A DNA stretch of 64,000 bases from Enoplosus armatus (GCF_043641665.1 NC_092183.1:15028501-15092500), one strand, 5' to 3'; positions 1 to 20,460 are shown, counted from the stretch's first letter. Notes: a model not told the origin generated them from the letters alone. Made by a program: numbers and translations.

Positions 1-41
1 CATAATCTAATTTAATGTTATCTGTTGGTGTATGAGATTAC

Positions 42-1171
42 CTGAATTTCTGGAGCTGTCTTGGGTAATTCTGGGTAGAGTTTGCTCCTAGAAAGTTCAG
101 CTACAGACTCCAAAGGCTGCAGACTTAGAGGGGAAGATTCCTGCTCAGGAAGCGCCAACACTGCAGGTCCCTTTTCCCTATTTTTCACGGCATCCTCACA
201 GAGCTGTATCACGGGGCCCTCCTCCAGTGCTGGGAGAGAGGGGTACAGTGCAGGGGCACTCGGGGCATTTGGGATCTGAAACTGCGTTGAAACACAAGCA
301 GTCTGTGCTGCAACTTTAAGCTCAGCCCCCTGAGCTGCCTCTCCACCATCCTCCTCTTTTGACTCTGTCAGATGCACTGTAGCCTGCGATGTCAGAGTTG
401 ACTGTAAAGTCTTAGTTGACACGGATGTAGATGAAGTATGTGATGAGGAGGTCTGCTGTTTCTCAGAGGACAGATCTGATGGCTGTGCTGTGATACCAGG
501 GAGCTGAACAGGGTCCTGCTGCTCCTCCTCTGGCTCCTGATATGGAAGACTGAGGGGGACATCGGTGAAGCCAGAGATGGAGGCCTCATCACAGACAGCT
601 GAGGGAGCTGTGGTTCTTTTGTCTTCCTCTGGCTGCTTCTGCTTCCTGACCAGCTGAAAACATACAACAATCACAGATAAAATTAATTTCAGTTGTCCAG
701 TCTCCACTGCCGCAGCCTTCTACATGTGAGAAAGGGCATGTGACTAAAGAGCAAACATTATGATGAATGTGGCAAAAATAATAAATGATGATGTCACAGC
801 ACAGTGGCCCAGTTCTGTCATTTAAAATCAAGATTTTTTTTGTATTTTGGAGCCTGGAACTTCATGTGAAGTCTCCATGTTTTGCAGGTTTTCCAGTTTC
901 CTAGCAATTTCTAAAGACATAAAAATATGTTGGATTAGATACTCTAAATTGTCAATAGATGTGAGAAGGAGTGTGTTTGTAACCGTCTTGCTCTGTGATA
1001 GACTGGAGAGACCTGTCCAGTCTAAAGACCAATAGTAGTCGGAATAGGTCCTCCACCTGTGACCTTAAAAAGGAAAGAGCAGAAGAAAGCGAATAATGAC
1101 TGACTGGGTTTAATCACCTGAGATTTTCCGCTGGTTTTTGCCTTGGTCTTCTTTGGTCTTACAGCCTCCAT
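42..1171 (-). CDS. Unidentified gene, first two coding exons (5' part only); disordered protein with PSAP and LYPxL motifs
   Basis: Exon 1 is 1171-1118 (18 codons, start MEAVRPKKTKAK, ending at a CAG|GTGATT donor). Exon 2 is 653-42 (204 codons, TTTTCAG acceptor, CAG|GTAATC donor). Both junctions are phase 0 and the joined frame has no stop for 222 residues; the gene continues to the left of the window. The N-terminus is Lys/Arg-rich, and the rest is rich in Ser, Thr, Pro, Glu and Gln with no predicted fold or membrane segment. Near residues 149-157 a PSAP tetrapeptide is followed almost at once by LYPSL (about 263-235 on this strand), and a second LYPEL lies near the exon end (about 83-67). 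PSAP binds TSG101 and LYPxL binds ALIX in known ESCRT clients; syntenin's N-terminus has a similar LYPSL...VIQ pattern. I do not recognise the family. An ESCRT or ALIX adaptor role is inference only. Confidence 0.65.
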
Positions 1172-1760
1172 CTTTAACGTCTGCTAGCACCCGTTTTTTC
1201 CCCACAACTCGGATCACATAGACAATCAGCTGACTGAGGTGTCTCCTGGTGGAAACGATGCTGATCAACTTTAAATGAACAGTCCTCATACGTAAACTAG
1301 ATACACACAAACAGCAACCATTAGCTGGAATACCTAACGAGGTTTATCCTGTGATAAGCAGCTAGTGGCTGGCTGTGTTGTCAAGATAAAGTCACGGATT
1401 GTAAACAAAACACTCCAGTATGGCCCGTTGAGAAAAGTCGCTGGCGGAGGATAGCAAGGCAACAACTGGCATATCTCTTAGCGTAGACATAATATCCAGA
1501 GAATACATTTTAGGAAAACAAAACCAGCTTATGTTTTCATTTCTGATGAAAGTCCACTTAGCTACACAACTGAAGACGCTCTACCAAGGCTAAGCTAAGC
1601 TAACGCGTAGCTGTTAGCGTGTTACGTTGTATTTCTCTTTAGTAATTTATTCACCAGCAGCTGTACGTTTTCCATTTTGTCGCTAAAATGATCAAAATAA
1701 GATTTTCAACACGTCAAACATGTGACATGGGGTGGTAGCTCCGTCCGATGGTCAGCTGTC
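1172..1760 (-). promoter_or_regulatory. 5' UTR / promoter region of the unidentified gene
   Basis: This is the non-coding stretch directly upstream of the proposed start codon. It holds scattered CpGs and a GCTAAGCTAAGCTAACGCG stretch near 1590-1608. The reading frame is open for some distance upstream of the ATG, so a longer N-terminus cannot be excluded. No TATA box stands out. Confidence 0.35.
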
Positions 1761-2040
1761 ATTTGTTTTGTTTATTCCAGGAACTCGGGGATCACAATCT
1801 TTGACCACGTGACTACTCCACCTCTCTACGGAAAGTCAGAGAGCCCAAACTGCATCATACGCACATACACACGCACACTAAAAGTCACACTGGCGGTTTT
1901 CTGAAAGATTACACGTTACAGATGGATTTCACTCATTGACTCCTGAATGTAATGTGACTGTCTTGATACCTGGATGGAGTAAACACCAGTTTAATCCATC
2001 AATCAAGTTTCAATTCAGATAAAAAAATGTCTGAACACAA

Positions 2041-2310
2041 TATTGTATTTAGTTAGTTAAGCTTTATAGATATACAAGATCAAAACAAGACAAGTCAGTC
2101 ACACAAAAAAGCACACACTAACTAAAGTGCTCACAAATATTATTTCAAATATCAGCAAGTAGAACTTTAAGTTCCCAATGAGGAATGTCTAACTTCAGTT
2201 TGTTTTGCAGATCATTCTAGTAGTGAATTGATGCATGGTATCGTAAAGCAGTCTTCCGCAGTTCAGGGTTGGTATAATGAACCTTAAAAGCTAATCTGTT
2301 GTCATGGTTG
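2041..2310. repeat. Possible decayed dispersed repeat between the left gene and lix1
   Basis: The AT-rich stretch reads like the eroded 3' part of a teleost interspersed repeat (for example the part around 'gttcccaatgaggaatgtc'). This rests on recognition alone; no terminal repeats or target-site duplication were found. The rest of 1761-2490 shows nothing else I can name. Confidence 0.25.
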
Positions 2311-2490
2311 TTCACTCTCATCTCAACTAATGTGATCATACAAGAAACATAGTAATCAAATACAAAAGTAATCTAATTGCTTTATAAGTAATAATTTCTC
2401 AGTCATGTAGTCTGTAATAGATTACACATTTACCATTTCCAGCAGGGTTCACATGAATGCACAAGGCAGGTCATGAGTAACAGAAAAATA

Positions 2491-2496
2491 TTTATT
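2491..2496 (-). terminator. lix1: Candidate poly(A) signal of lix1 (AATAAA on minus strand)
   Basis: TTTATT on the plus strand reads AATAAA on the minus strand, about 930 bases downstream of the lix1 stop codon. It would give a 3' UTR of about 1 kb. Not confirmed by transcripts. Confidence 0.4.
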
Positions 2497-3428
2497 TACA
2501 AATGTATATTACAATGATTCTTTAAAAACATTTTTCCCTTTAAAATGCATTCACTCCCACTGCCCAAGCAAACTTCAGACAATCGAATGCTCTAGGCCTG
2601 TATGCATTTTATCATGAAGAACAAAGTAAGTGCTGGCTCATAGCTGCAGTTTACGTGACCAGCCATGTCACATACTAATCTCTGTGATACACACCAACCA
2701 GATTTTATATCCATCTGCTCTCCGATATTCTCAAATAAATGTGTGTCACACACATAACAGACTGTCTGTCTCAAAGCATTCACCCAACACGTCATCCAAC
2801 ATGTCACACAGTCAGTCAGCATCCTGAATTGCCCTGGCAAGTAATTTCCATTGAGGAAATCGACACGCCAGATGACATGCTAGACAGAGAAGGAGAAAAC
2901 AAGAGTGAGACATTGAGGAGTACTGATTTGCTGGTATGTGAAGCAGTTCATAGGCTAAATAATTTAAATAATTTTAAAATCCTGTTATTGCTATGCTATT
3001 TTAATAAACAGGTGACATTGTGTGTCATACCTCTGAAAAAGACAACATACATAAAAGCTAAGGCTGTAGAGTGCTCTTCATACAAAAATACATAGATAGT
3101 CACTTCTTCTTCTCCTGCTAAGTGATTTAACTCATTTCAATGCTGTATTGCTTGTGGTTAAAGTTGCAAATACACTACACACATATTGAAGTATTAGTTC
3201 CATAGTCACAAAAGAGTGTTAATAAGGTTAGAGCATTATTAATACACAAATATTTCTAACGCTCGTGAATATAGAACTCTTATGCTTACAGAAAACCTGA
3301 AGACACTGACCATGCTTGATATGCTCTGTTCTCCCAAACAGATGTCACATCTGGAGTGGCAGACTTTTAGCTCATTCACAGAGTCAAATCACAACTTTTA
3401 TCGTCCATCCTACACCTTCTGCTTCAGT

Positions 3429-7158
<3,730 letters not shown>

Positions 7159-8399
7159 CCAGCGTTTACTTCCACAGCTGCTTCAAACACGTTCAGTTCA
7201 CTTTTCTCATCAAAATGGTCCATCAAAACAACACACATGACCCTAGAAATGAGCTACCACCACCGTCATCACAGCTCAGGATGGGAACATCATGAGGAAT
7301 AAACTCAAAATCTGAAAGCCCCTCCACTCTTCCTTTCTCCCCTTCTCCTCCTCTCCTGTGTGAACATCTCAACAGGGTCTCTCTTTTGAAGCGGACCACC
7401 TTTGTCACCATCGCTGCCAATTAGCTCAGCGGGCCCCTCACTCTTTCTACACATGCACACACACACACAGAGGTGCAGAGCTGGAATGCTGAGCCCCTCC
7501 CCTCGGGTTGTGCAGCTGGCTAATCCCTGAACAGAATCAGACAGTTAGACCTGCACAAAGTTGCCAAGTAGAACCGCAGACAGCACAACGTACCATCTTG
7601 AGGAAATATATGAAATGTTCTGTGGAAAATCAGGCATATTACTGGATGCTTGTCTTGATATGAAATACCCTCAGTATCCAACACTTACCCAACATGTAGT
7701 GTTTAAGATGTGTGGGGGTGGGATACTTTTGACTTCACTCACTAATTTGAGCCCAGGGAGGCCAGGGTCTGAGCTCCATTCACCCTCTTCAATATGAATA
7801 GCCATTGTTCAAGTCTGAATTCACCCGCTCTCTGAAGGCCTCTCACACATTAATGAACCAAATTCTAAGAACGAAGTGGTTTCTTAGCTCCCAACTCCTC
7901 TACTCTCTCATCTTTTACATGTCATGCCTCACTCTGTATTGAGCCATGTTAGTGTGACAGAGCAAAGGGGTATGCGTGTTTATTTCCTGAACCTTTTCCT
8001 GCTGAATGTATTGGTGTGTTCTGGAGCATGTATGTTTCCACATGCTCGTGTTAAGTCTCTACTTTTCTGATTGGTTGCTGGGAGGGTGGAGGTAGTGATC
8101 TATTCAAATTACCATAACAGTTGGAGACCTTTGAACCGCAGGAGTTAAGCATAAATAAAAGCTCTCCGTGAACTTGCATTCTGTATGAATCTTAAATCCA
8201 CATCCACATTAGTCACTGTCAGCAGCACACACAGACCTAGAATGAACTTGAAACTACAATAATAGCATAAGTTACTGAGTTGGTCTTTTGTAGCCATCTT
8301 GGAAGCTGATATGCGAGTATCAATTAAAAAGAATGTGCCCACTTGATTATCAACATGTTTGGCACAGGTGGATATGATGTCCTGACAGGAACATTTCTT
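7159..8399. other. Intergenic: lix1 upstream region and riok2 downstream region
   Basis: No coding exon is supported. Bases 7159-7440 are the lix1 5' UTR/promoter side. The rest is AT-rich unique-looking sequence without recognisable repeats or RNA genes. Confidence 0.5.
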
Positions 8400-8405
8400 T
8401 TTATT
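8400..8405 (-). terminator. riok2: Candidate poly(A) signal of riok2
   Basis: TTTATT on plus is AATAAA on minus, about 380 bases downstream of the riok2 stop codon. It is the first canonical signal I noticed there. Confidence 0.4.
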
Positions 8406-8782
8406 TTACTCATTTGGTAAATCATTCTTTTGAATAAACAGGAAAAACACACCTCATTAGTAATGTTTATATGGTTTAATTATCAATCATACGGCTTCAT
8501 TATAATAAGTAGTCGATATATACATTAGACTGTATGTTGAACAGGATAGTTCAATGCAGTTCAAATAGAAAAGAAGTTCGAAATTTTATCATTCTTCTTT
8601 TGTGTATTTTCCAAGACAGTGCAGAACAGTTGAGTTGTTGAGAAAGTCTCTTACTGAGTTTTCCCATCAACTATCATGTGTTTTCAACTCTCCAGACGAA
8701 GGAGCAGAGGAACCATGCAGCATGTTGACCAAACAAAAGGCATGTTGACATGAATTCCGTCCATCCATCAATGTAGTCCCAT

Positions 8783-12761
<3,979 letters not shown>

Positions 12762-13000
12762 GTTTGAACCGGTTATTGTGTTTAAAATAGTGTTACTATT
12801 ACTTCTTATGCTCAGTTGTCCACATTTTCAGTAAACACACGTGCAAGGCGGAAGTTCGGGGAACGGAAAGCACGTCACTTTAAGTTTACGTTTCACGTCA
12901 TCTTAACGTACCAATACATGGTACCTAGACTATAACACACAAGATTTGACTTCTCTGTTAACAACGTTTGAGCGGAGGCTATTAATGAAATGGAACAATA
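12762..13000 (-). promoter_or_regulatory. riok2: riok2 5' UTR and promoter region
   Basis: The first ~140 bases upstream of the start include CpGs and a GGCGGAAGTTC stretch at about 12847-12857, an ETS/GABP-type core typical of housekeeping promoters, plus ACGTCA-like sites near 12873 and 12896. No TATA box. Motifs were read by eye only. Confidence 0.4.
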
Positions 13001-13586
13001 AAACATAGCATTAACGTCTTATTTACGGAAGTGAATTATTTACTATCACCCAGTGGTAAAGTGGTGAGGTTAAGTGAAGGTTTTTCAACACAATTTACTT
13101 TTTTAGAGACACTTTAACTTGACACACACATGTGTAACTAATCACATGTTTAATTGCTGCATTGCATTAATTACTGGAGCCATTATTCCACCTGTACTTT
13201 TCCTGCTATGACAAGTCAAAATGTCTATTGTGCTACGTCCTAATTTCATTCTACAAACTAATTGCATGGCCTACAGTATGCACTATACAAGAAAATCCAC
13301 CAACACTGCATCTAAGAGCTGTGAGTTGCTCCTCCATCTCATTTGTGCATTGTATTATGGGACAATAGTGTAAACATATTTGAGGGTGTTTGCATATGTT
13401 TTATACTGTTATTCATTGTGAATGTGTTGGATATTATATATTGGGTGGTGGGTTGATCTATTGACTGTAATCATGATAGATCAGCAGTGCTGTGAGTCCA
13501 AGCAGCTGGATTTTGTGCATTCCACAGCCAGGTAGTGTGTGTTTACTCAGGACTGCCCTGTGACAGACACCACTCTGTTCTGCTCC

Positions 13587-13589
<3 letters not shown>

Positions 13590-13625
<36 letters not shown>
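13590..13625. repeat. (CA)n microsatellite
   Basis: Uninterrupted CA dinucleotide run. Confidence 0.95.
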
Positions 13626-13628
<3 letters not shown>

Positions 13629-13742
13629 TGAGCTCTCCACTTCCACAGGCTGTGTTGACTCAGTGGAATTCCTCCATTGGTTTATTTAACATTCTGTGGT
13701 TCAGCAAGTGCCTGTGTCCAAAGAGAGGCCAGGCATGCTGTG

Positions 13743-13744
<2 letters not shown>

Positions 13745-13782
<38 letters not shown>

Positions 13783-13810
13783 CCTGTGTGTGTGTGTGTG
13801 TGTGTGTGTG
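13745..13810. repeat. (TG)n microsatellite, one interruption
   Basis: Two TG runs split by TATGCC. Confidence 0.95.
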
Positions 13811-14511
13811 CAACAAAATGTACATGTGCACAAATTAAGCAGAGGCGTTTTACTTTGTGTGATGTTACTGTAGACCCTGAATTGAATTGGGTCCTTTATT
13901 AGTAATTAATTTACTCCAAAACATTGTAGGTTTACTACAGATGACACATTTATGTGACAAAAAGTGTACAGAGAGGAAGAGAGAGATAATGACCTCTGTG
14001 TGAGTCACTCAGTGTCTGTAAGTGCTCTGCAGGTCTCATGAATGTTTGTTTCAAACAGTTATTCACACTCTCCGCACTGCGTCATGGTAGTTTTCTGTGT
14101 CTATGACCACTCAGTGCTCCTGTTTGTTAACTTGTGTCCCTACGGTGTGGTGTGTGCATTAACAGCTCCAGTAGGTGTGTCTTGGTTAGTAAAATATACA
14201 TCCATAGCCCACTTTATACACAAGCAGTGAACAAAATAACAGTGACCCGTTACAATATAATGCAGTCTTAGAACAACAACACCACAAACTGGCCTCAAAA
14301 ATCTAGGCTCTACAAAAATTGAACATTAGAAGCCTTAATAAGTTAGTATGTATTACAGGGCTATTTCAGTAGAATGTATTAGATCGTACAGATTTCCACC
14401 CCACTGTATAATGCAACGCTAAAAACTTTAAAATTGTAGGGAACAACATGGCCCTTTGCAGGATTCATCCAAATGTTTCTGCTCTTTACTCTCAAATGTC
14501 AATGCAGTATG

Positions 14512-14775
14512 TCAAGTCAAGTTTATTTTTTATCATACATGACAAAAACATATAAGATATGAAGGTATTACAATAAAAAGGGAATATGATAAGAAGGTAT
14601 CATTATCTTATTATTAAAAAGGGAACAATAATAATACTTGTGAAAAAAAAAAAAAATTTTAGTCTGCTTTTAAAAGAAGACACTGTTGTAGCAGACCTTA
14701 GTTCATGTGGTGAATTCCAGAGAGTAGGACCATAATAACTGAAGGCACCATAGGTTGAAGAATGTATTCTATGTA
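14512..14775. repeat. Probable teleost dispersed repeat
   Basis: It starts with a TCAAGTCAAGTTTATTTTTT-like end. It contains 'agaagacactgttgtagcag' and 'ccagagagtaggaccataat', phrases I recognise from repeats scattered in percomorph genomes. Ends are approximate and the family was not identified. Confidence 0.45.
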
Positions 14776-16066
14776 TAGTGAGGAGATGATGATCTCAGTC
14801 ATCCTGTTTAATTACATTAAGTTATCATTTTCTCATATTTCAATTTTACATTTTAAAAACAAAACATGGAGTGTTTGTTATTAATTTATCAACTGCAGGA
14901 AAATGACTTTGTAATTCTTAATTTGATAGCTAGATGGCACTGTGACACAGGTGGATTACTGTAACCTCCAAGCTGCTGTCTTTTGTCTCGTACACTATTG
15001 TTGCCTCTGGTTTAAGTCAAGTGTTAAAACTGAATAATCTTCTTCTTCTTCCTGTATGTTCACCTGGCCTTTTGTCTGTCTTTGTGGTATTAGGCAGCCA
15101 TGGTGTTTCTAACAGGGTCAGGATGAGTGTAAGATGGCAGTCACATTGTTGGCCGTTAGTGTAAACTGTTAAGTGGATTTGATATTTCACCATGTTGCTC
15201 TGTGCCACATTGTCAAAAATACCATAGATGTTATTCAGCTTGAGGTCTTGACAGCAACTTGACTGCAAAACATGGTTGGAAATTCTCCTATTGACTCTCA
15301 TACAAGCTGATGATATCGTGCAGATTATCTTTTTAATAAATGCAATCAAATCAGTTGACGACCCCCGGACCGTCAAGCTTTCAAAGGCATTGAACTATAT
15401 GGGAAGAATGAACAATGACTTTACTGTATGCTATTTTATTATTCTGCAGAAGCTATTTTGATTCTTAGCAAGATACTTGTCATGAAAGTTATTGGAAGCA
15501 AATTTTTGTGTTTTAACCATACACATCTATTCACCTCATCTTTATTTTTCTCATTACTCATTCCATGCCAACGGCAAATTGGAGCACATGATAACACTCT
15601 ACCTTAATTGGAAACTAGTAATAATAGACCATCTCTGATTTTGGTTAGATTATCATATCATCCCGTAACTCAATTTCTCATAGGAATTATTTTAATAATC
15701 TGCTGCAACAATAGCATGACTACTGTTATATGATGTCAACGTAGAAGTCTGTAGAGATATGACTGATTCAGCTGATAGACTGAATGTGTTTTTTACTGAT
15801 AAAACTTGTGGTTTGCTCCACTGGCTCTCAGCAGCAGCAGATTGAGAGTCTCGAGGCAGAATCTCTTGTTAAACAGCCTATGACAGACAGGCGCAGTCGT
15901 CTGTTTCACTGAGTCTGGACAGTTACACACAAGCACAGACCAGAGTGACCGATGGTGTGTTAGTCGAGCTGGGCTGGGAGTTAAGAGGGAGAGTGTGGAC
16001 CCGCCTGTGTGTGTGGAATTATCTGGAACGTGGCGGAACGGCCATTCCTGCGTGCGTGTGCACATA

Positions 16067-16068
<2 letters not shown>

Positions 16069-16137
<69 letters not shown>
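16069..16137. repeat. (CA)n microsatellite
   Basis: About 34 uninterrupted CA units. Confidence 0.95.
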
Positions 16138-16140
<3 letters not shown>

Positions 16141-17123
16141 CACTAACACACAGTGAGATAGTGTCTTCTTTCCAGATGTGTGTGAGGGAACTTTTTGCCA
16201 TGCTTCAACACAAAGCAGCTCTCTTTTCAGTCTTCATACCATTCCATCTTTTCCTCCCTCATCTCCTTTTTCTTTTCCCCAGTCTTGGCTGCATAGAGTT
16301 TAATACATCTGATTAAAAAAGTGGCCAAAAATGTTGGGAGACAGATTCACCTTCACCTTGTGTGTTTATGTGAGCAGTCATGTGTGACCACTGGTCTTTA
16401 GATGTATTGTTTGAAAATGCGATGACCCCATCCACTTTCTGTGTATAGAGGGCTGAATATCCTCAATGGACCTGCAGTAAATCAGGATCCTTTGATTAGA
16501 AATTAATGAGCCCCTCGTTAGCGTAAGATGAAAGTGAGAGCTGGATAGGTCAAAGTGATGAAAGGACCTTTGCAGTACTGACTGAAGTGAAGTGATCTCT
16601 ACATTTGATGTACACATAGTGTATCAAAGCTATCAGCCCTTCCCCCTATTATTTCATTCACATGAAGAAAGGAATTACACATGATGTTTTAATTATGCAT
16701 GAAAGCTTAAAACATGTATCATGACCATAAAATACTACATATCTTACAAGATGATTGCACAAATTAGGCAACAGAGAAAACCCATCTAACCTCTGAACAG
16801 CAAATGTCAAGGTAATAGTCTTGTTGTAACTACTTCTGTACAAATTTGAACATGTAATGCACGTTTGTAAAAACATGGAGTAATATTTTCAGAGGAGATA
16901 TTTTTAAAAGGTTGTTTGTGTCAGTAGCGTCTCTGGGTGTTGAATTTACTTTACCGTGTTGCTGCAGGGTGAAGGTGGGATCATAGGAGACTTGCCCCCA
17001 TCAGCCCACAGAGGATGTCTGCTCCACAGACAGACATCAACCATTTTGAGGCTAATACACATACACACCTAAGCACACACTCACAGTGTCAGGCCGTTAA
17101 ATTGGTTTCTTGTTGTTTTCCAG

Positions 17124-17177
17124 CATTGAGCTTCAGGGAGAGAATGCTAAATTGAGGCAGGAATTGGAGCAGCTTAG
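17124..17177 (+). CDS. Candidate isolated 54-nt coiled-coil-encoding exon
   Basis: A strong acceptor (TTGTTGTTTTCCAG) and a consensus donor (CTTAG|GTAAGT) bound exactly 54 bases. Read in frame 2 they give IELQGENAKLRQELEQL plus a split Arg/Ser codon, an amphipathic charged helix of the kind found in coiled coils. The length is a multiple of three, so the exon could be skipped without a frame change. No other exon of the same gene was found in the surrounding 41 kb. It may be a small alternative exon of a gene with very long introns, a remnant, or chance. The parent gene is not recognised. Confidence 0.35.
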
Positions 17178-17449
17178 GTAAGTCTCCAACAACAAGCGTG
17201 GGCTTTGTTCCTAAGGCATCATCGCTGTGCCTTTAGCCAGCTGCTGTGTATTTGGAAACATCAAATTTGATTAGATTAGAGCAGAGGAGAGGAGATCTAC
17301 TTACTCTGCCTGTTCTGCTGCAAGTCTCCTAAACAATAATCTGCTCTCAGGTGCTGGGACAAGCAGCGAGTAGACAGGCCTGAGGAGAAATGTGAGGAGG
17401 GAAGGCATAACCTGTTCCAAGCCCAGCTGATATAGCCTGAGAGACACGT

Positions 17450-17474
17450 ACACACACACGCACACACGCACGCA

Positions 17475-17526
<52 letters not shown>
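17450..17526. repeat. (CA)n/(CGCA)n compound microsatellite
   Basis: CA runs flank a block of CGCA tetranucleotide repeats near 17464-17493. The alternating purine-pyrimidine pattern favours Z-DNA. Confidence 0.95.
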
Positions 17527-17528
<2 letters not shown>

Positions 17529-18567
17529 TTGCCTCAATTAGCCAAATAGTTCTCTGTAAATAGTTTTATGTTGCAGTGTGAGTGTGGAGAAAGCCCTGAT
17601 CCCCACTGCCACACAATTATGCATCATAAATACAGTGAATCTTACAGAAGAGAATATTTTGGCCAAAACTGTATGCAGGATGTGTAACTTTGCATATTTG
17701 CAACTAAAATGAGCACTTAGCTACTCACATATAAGATATAAATACAGAGAGAATTTAATATACTGATAAAATGTATGGACACAGATCAGTTTATACAAGG
17801 TTTGCACATAGGTTTCAACTCCATTGTTTATTGAATATATATCATACTGTTTGTGTATATGTGTGTGTGCACTTGCAGTTTATGTGGATGTGTGTGAAGG
17901 TATACAGTAAGTGATTTCTCTCAGGCTTAGCTGACTAGACGCTCAATTGTCAGGCAGGCAGGTTGGCACTGCGTAGAAATAACAAGGTGCTGGAAGGGCA
18001 AGTTTAGAGATAAAGACTACTTGGCAGTACAGTGTGTAAATATAGATACATTCAGTGTAAATGCTATAGGATCCTGTTTCACTGCTATTCTAAAAAGTTT
18101 TTAAATTGTGTGTGTTGCAGTGTGTTTACATCAAGCCCTTCTATATGATGCCTGTAGGGGTCTGTGTGTGCATGACCAGCTAGCTGGACTTCCCTTTTAG
18201 CTTCAGTGGCACATGACCAGCCCCCCAAAATGTTAGTAATTGAGATTTTTTATTTGGCTGAGCTCATAATGTCATTATGTAAAGGGGAAGTGCGCAAGTG
18301 GGTTTGTCCTTCTTGCACTTCTCTTGAGTTTTTGAGCTTCAGAGTCTTTTGACTTGGTTTTAGGGTTTTGATTAGATTCATGTTTAACATTTGTGGTTTT
18401 GCGGGGAGTTACGTGCTGGAACTATTTCTTGGTCGGGTGCAGTGACTTCTTTGAGTCTTGTCATCACTGTGAGGTTGCCAGGCAACCAGCGGAGATTCCA
18501 GGAAGTCACTATGCCTGTCCAAGATGTAGTCCCAGCACATAACTCTATAAACAAATCATGAATTGAA

Positions 18568-18645
18568 GTTTTTATATTTCTGATATCAATCTTCTCTTCC
18601 AACTCTTGGCAAGAAAGCAAATAATGGTATTTCCCAAAATGACAA
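18568..18645 (+). repeat. Dispersed repeat family A, fragment 1
   Basis: Shares with the copy at 22803-23115 the segment '...atcttctc...aactct(t/c)ggcaagaa...gtattt...'. It is a short 3'-part fragment of a repeat common in percomorph genomes. Confidence 0.6.
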
Positions 18646-19073
18646 ATTCAAAGATGAATGTCTTCACCAAAGTATCAAGATAAATCTGTGTTTGTGTGTG
18701 TGTTTGTGCGCGTATGTGCACATATGAGTGATGTAACATAGGACCTAGCCAGATAATAACATGCCACAGTGATAGAGAATGCTGCTAACTAACAGCAGTT
18801 CTCAGATGATCCTCTCCATCTCACACACACAAACACTGACACACACAACCCTCGCTTGTCAGACCCTTGTAATGGGATCACTGAGGGATTGGTCCTGCAT
18901 CAGTCACAGCGCAGGTGCAAATGTGTACTCACACACAAAGGTACAACCACCCACATGCAGTCACACACATATCATCTAGAGGCTGAACATGGCTGTGTAT
19001 CACTGGAACAGGAAAGCTGCTCTTTATCTCAGAGCTTGCCGTTGTTCAGGCCATCAGATAGCAGCTACATTTT

Positions 19074-19095
19074 GTGTGTGTGTGTGTGTGTGTGT
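19074..19095. repeat. (TG)n microsatellite
   Basis: Short TG run. Confidence 0.85.
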
Positions 19096-20225
19096 ACGCA
19101 CATGTTTGAATGTGTGCACATTTGAGTGTATCTGTGGGTCTAGTTTAATAGCATTAACTCCTGCAAGCGTGAAATGAGACAGTCTCCCACTATCTGTCTT
19201 TAAGAGCAGGGCTGAGAGAGCAGATTGGCTGAAATGAACTGATGGATCATGCAGTCAGATGAGCCTGTTAGCTCTAATAGAAACTGCTACTCTCAGTAGA
19301 GAGACATCTCACAGTGAACCACAAAAAGTTGGTACATATTGTACCTGCTATATTCTGTCTTTAATTGTAGGTCAGGTGATAGCTTGATGTGATTTTGTTG
19401 CATATTATTGTCATAGAAAACATTTCTCTCAGCTCATTTTAAAATCTTTAGGCCACTGTGGGAAAATGGCACTAGTAGTCACCAGGGAGTCAGCTAATCA
19501 AATGCATGTCAGCACAGGCAGTTTTATTGTTGTCTTATTACAGCTGGTGTAGATCAATATGTGTTATACTTCAGATTGCTGAAAGGAAGGCATTTTGTGT
19601 GAAGTTGTTTTGCACGTGTAGAAAATGTAAGCACAAGCTTGTTAGATTCCATGAATTCAAACAAATGCTGAAGAAATCTTCTGGATGTCCTGACAGCAAT
19701 CTTGGCAGGCAATCAATGAGATTACTTCATAAAACCCTGAACATGTTGTCTAAGCCTCGCCTGCAGGTCAGTGATCATGGTAAGATAACTGCCAGAGATA
19801 GCAGATATCAGACTATCCCACAGAATCTGAAAAACAGATGTTTTTTTTTCCTGTCTGGTAGTTTTGAACCTCACTTGTTGTGTCCAAATCTGTCTTCCAG
19901 TTCTGCATGAGCTGTTGCCTTGGCAGAAATTAAATAACACACACACTTTACACACAAGCATCAAGACTGTGCATCACAGTAATCACACCGCAAGGGATGC
20001 TGGGTAATTTGGTTAAAGATGTCAGGAACGTAAATCACCTCCAATCAGTCCTGCTCTCTCATTGGTCAATCCTCCCACCTCCAGATGAACTTCATTGGTC
20101 ACTCGTCCACCCGGCTGTCTCTGCAGGTCTCATACTGTTCAGCTGTTGCTCACCAGGACACAGGATCAGGTATGAGACTCAAGCTCCAGAGTGAAAATCA
20201 AAACAGAGATGATATAACTCAATAT

Positions 20226-20460
20226 GACTGACACATTAACTACACTTACAGATTAAACAAATGAGAAATAACATGTTAAATAGTGAGATTTAGAGGTGCT
20301 TGTAGGTGGATTTTGGTGCACAGAGCCAGGCGAGCTGTTTCCACCTTTCCAGTCTCTGAGCTAAGCTAAGCTAACCAGCTGCTGGCTGTAGCTCATTGCC
20401 TGCCGAGCAGTTTTGACCAAGCAGGCAGCAGCAAATTGCAGGGAAACCTACATCAAAATG
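20226..20460 (+). repeat. Dispersed repeat family A, fragment 2
   Basis: Contains in order 'aacatgtta', 'gtaggtggattttg', 'gctgtttccacctttccag' and 'gctaagctaagctaacc', colinear with the copy at 22803-23115. It lacks the 3' segment present in fragment 1. Confidence 0.65.

Larger units (their letters stand above)
13001..17123. other. Start of the 41 kb riok2-rgmb intergenic stretch; no gene seen
   Basis: No open frame here has splice sites or recognisable protein content; most open frames are Cys-Val or Thr-His runs from CA/GT repeats. It contains microsatellites at 13590, 13745 and 16069 and a likely dispersed repeat at 14512-14775. Confidence 0.55.

Noticed and set aside
13535..13873. Open frames made of Cys-Val or Thr-His runs, here and at about thirty other sites
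   Set aside because: They are translations of CA/GT microsatellites with no splice sites or flanking domains.
20100..20170. Exon-like block CTCTGCAG ... CAG|GTATGA
   Set aside because: Splice-like ends only; the enclosed frame has no recognisable content, and a 42-nt block is easily found by chance.
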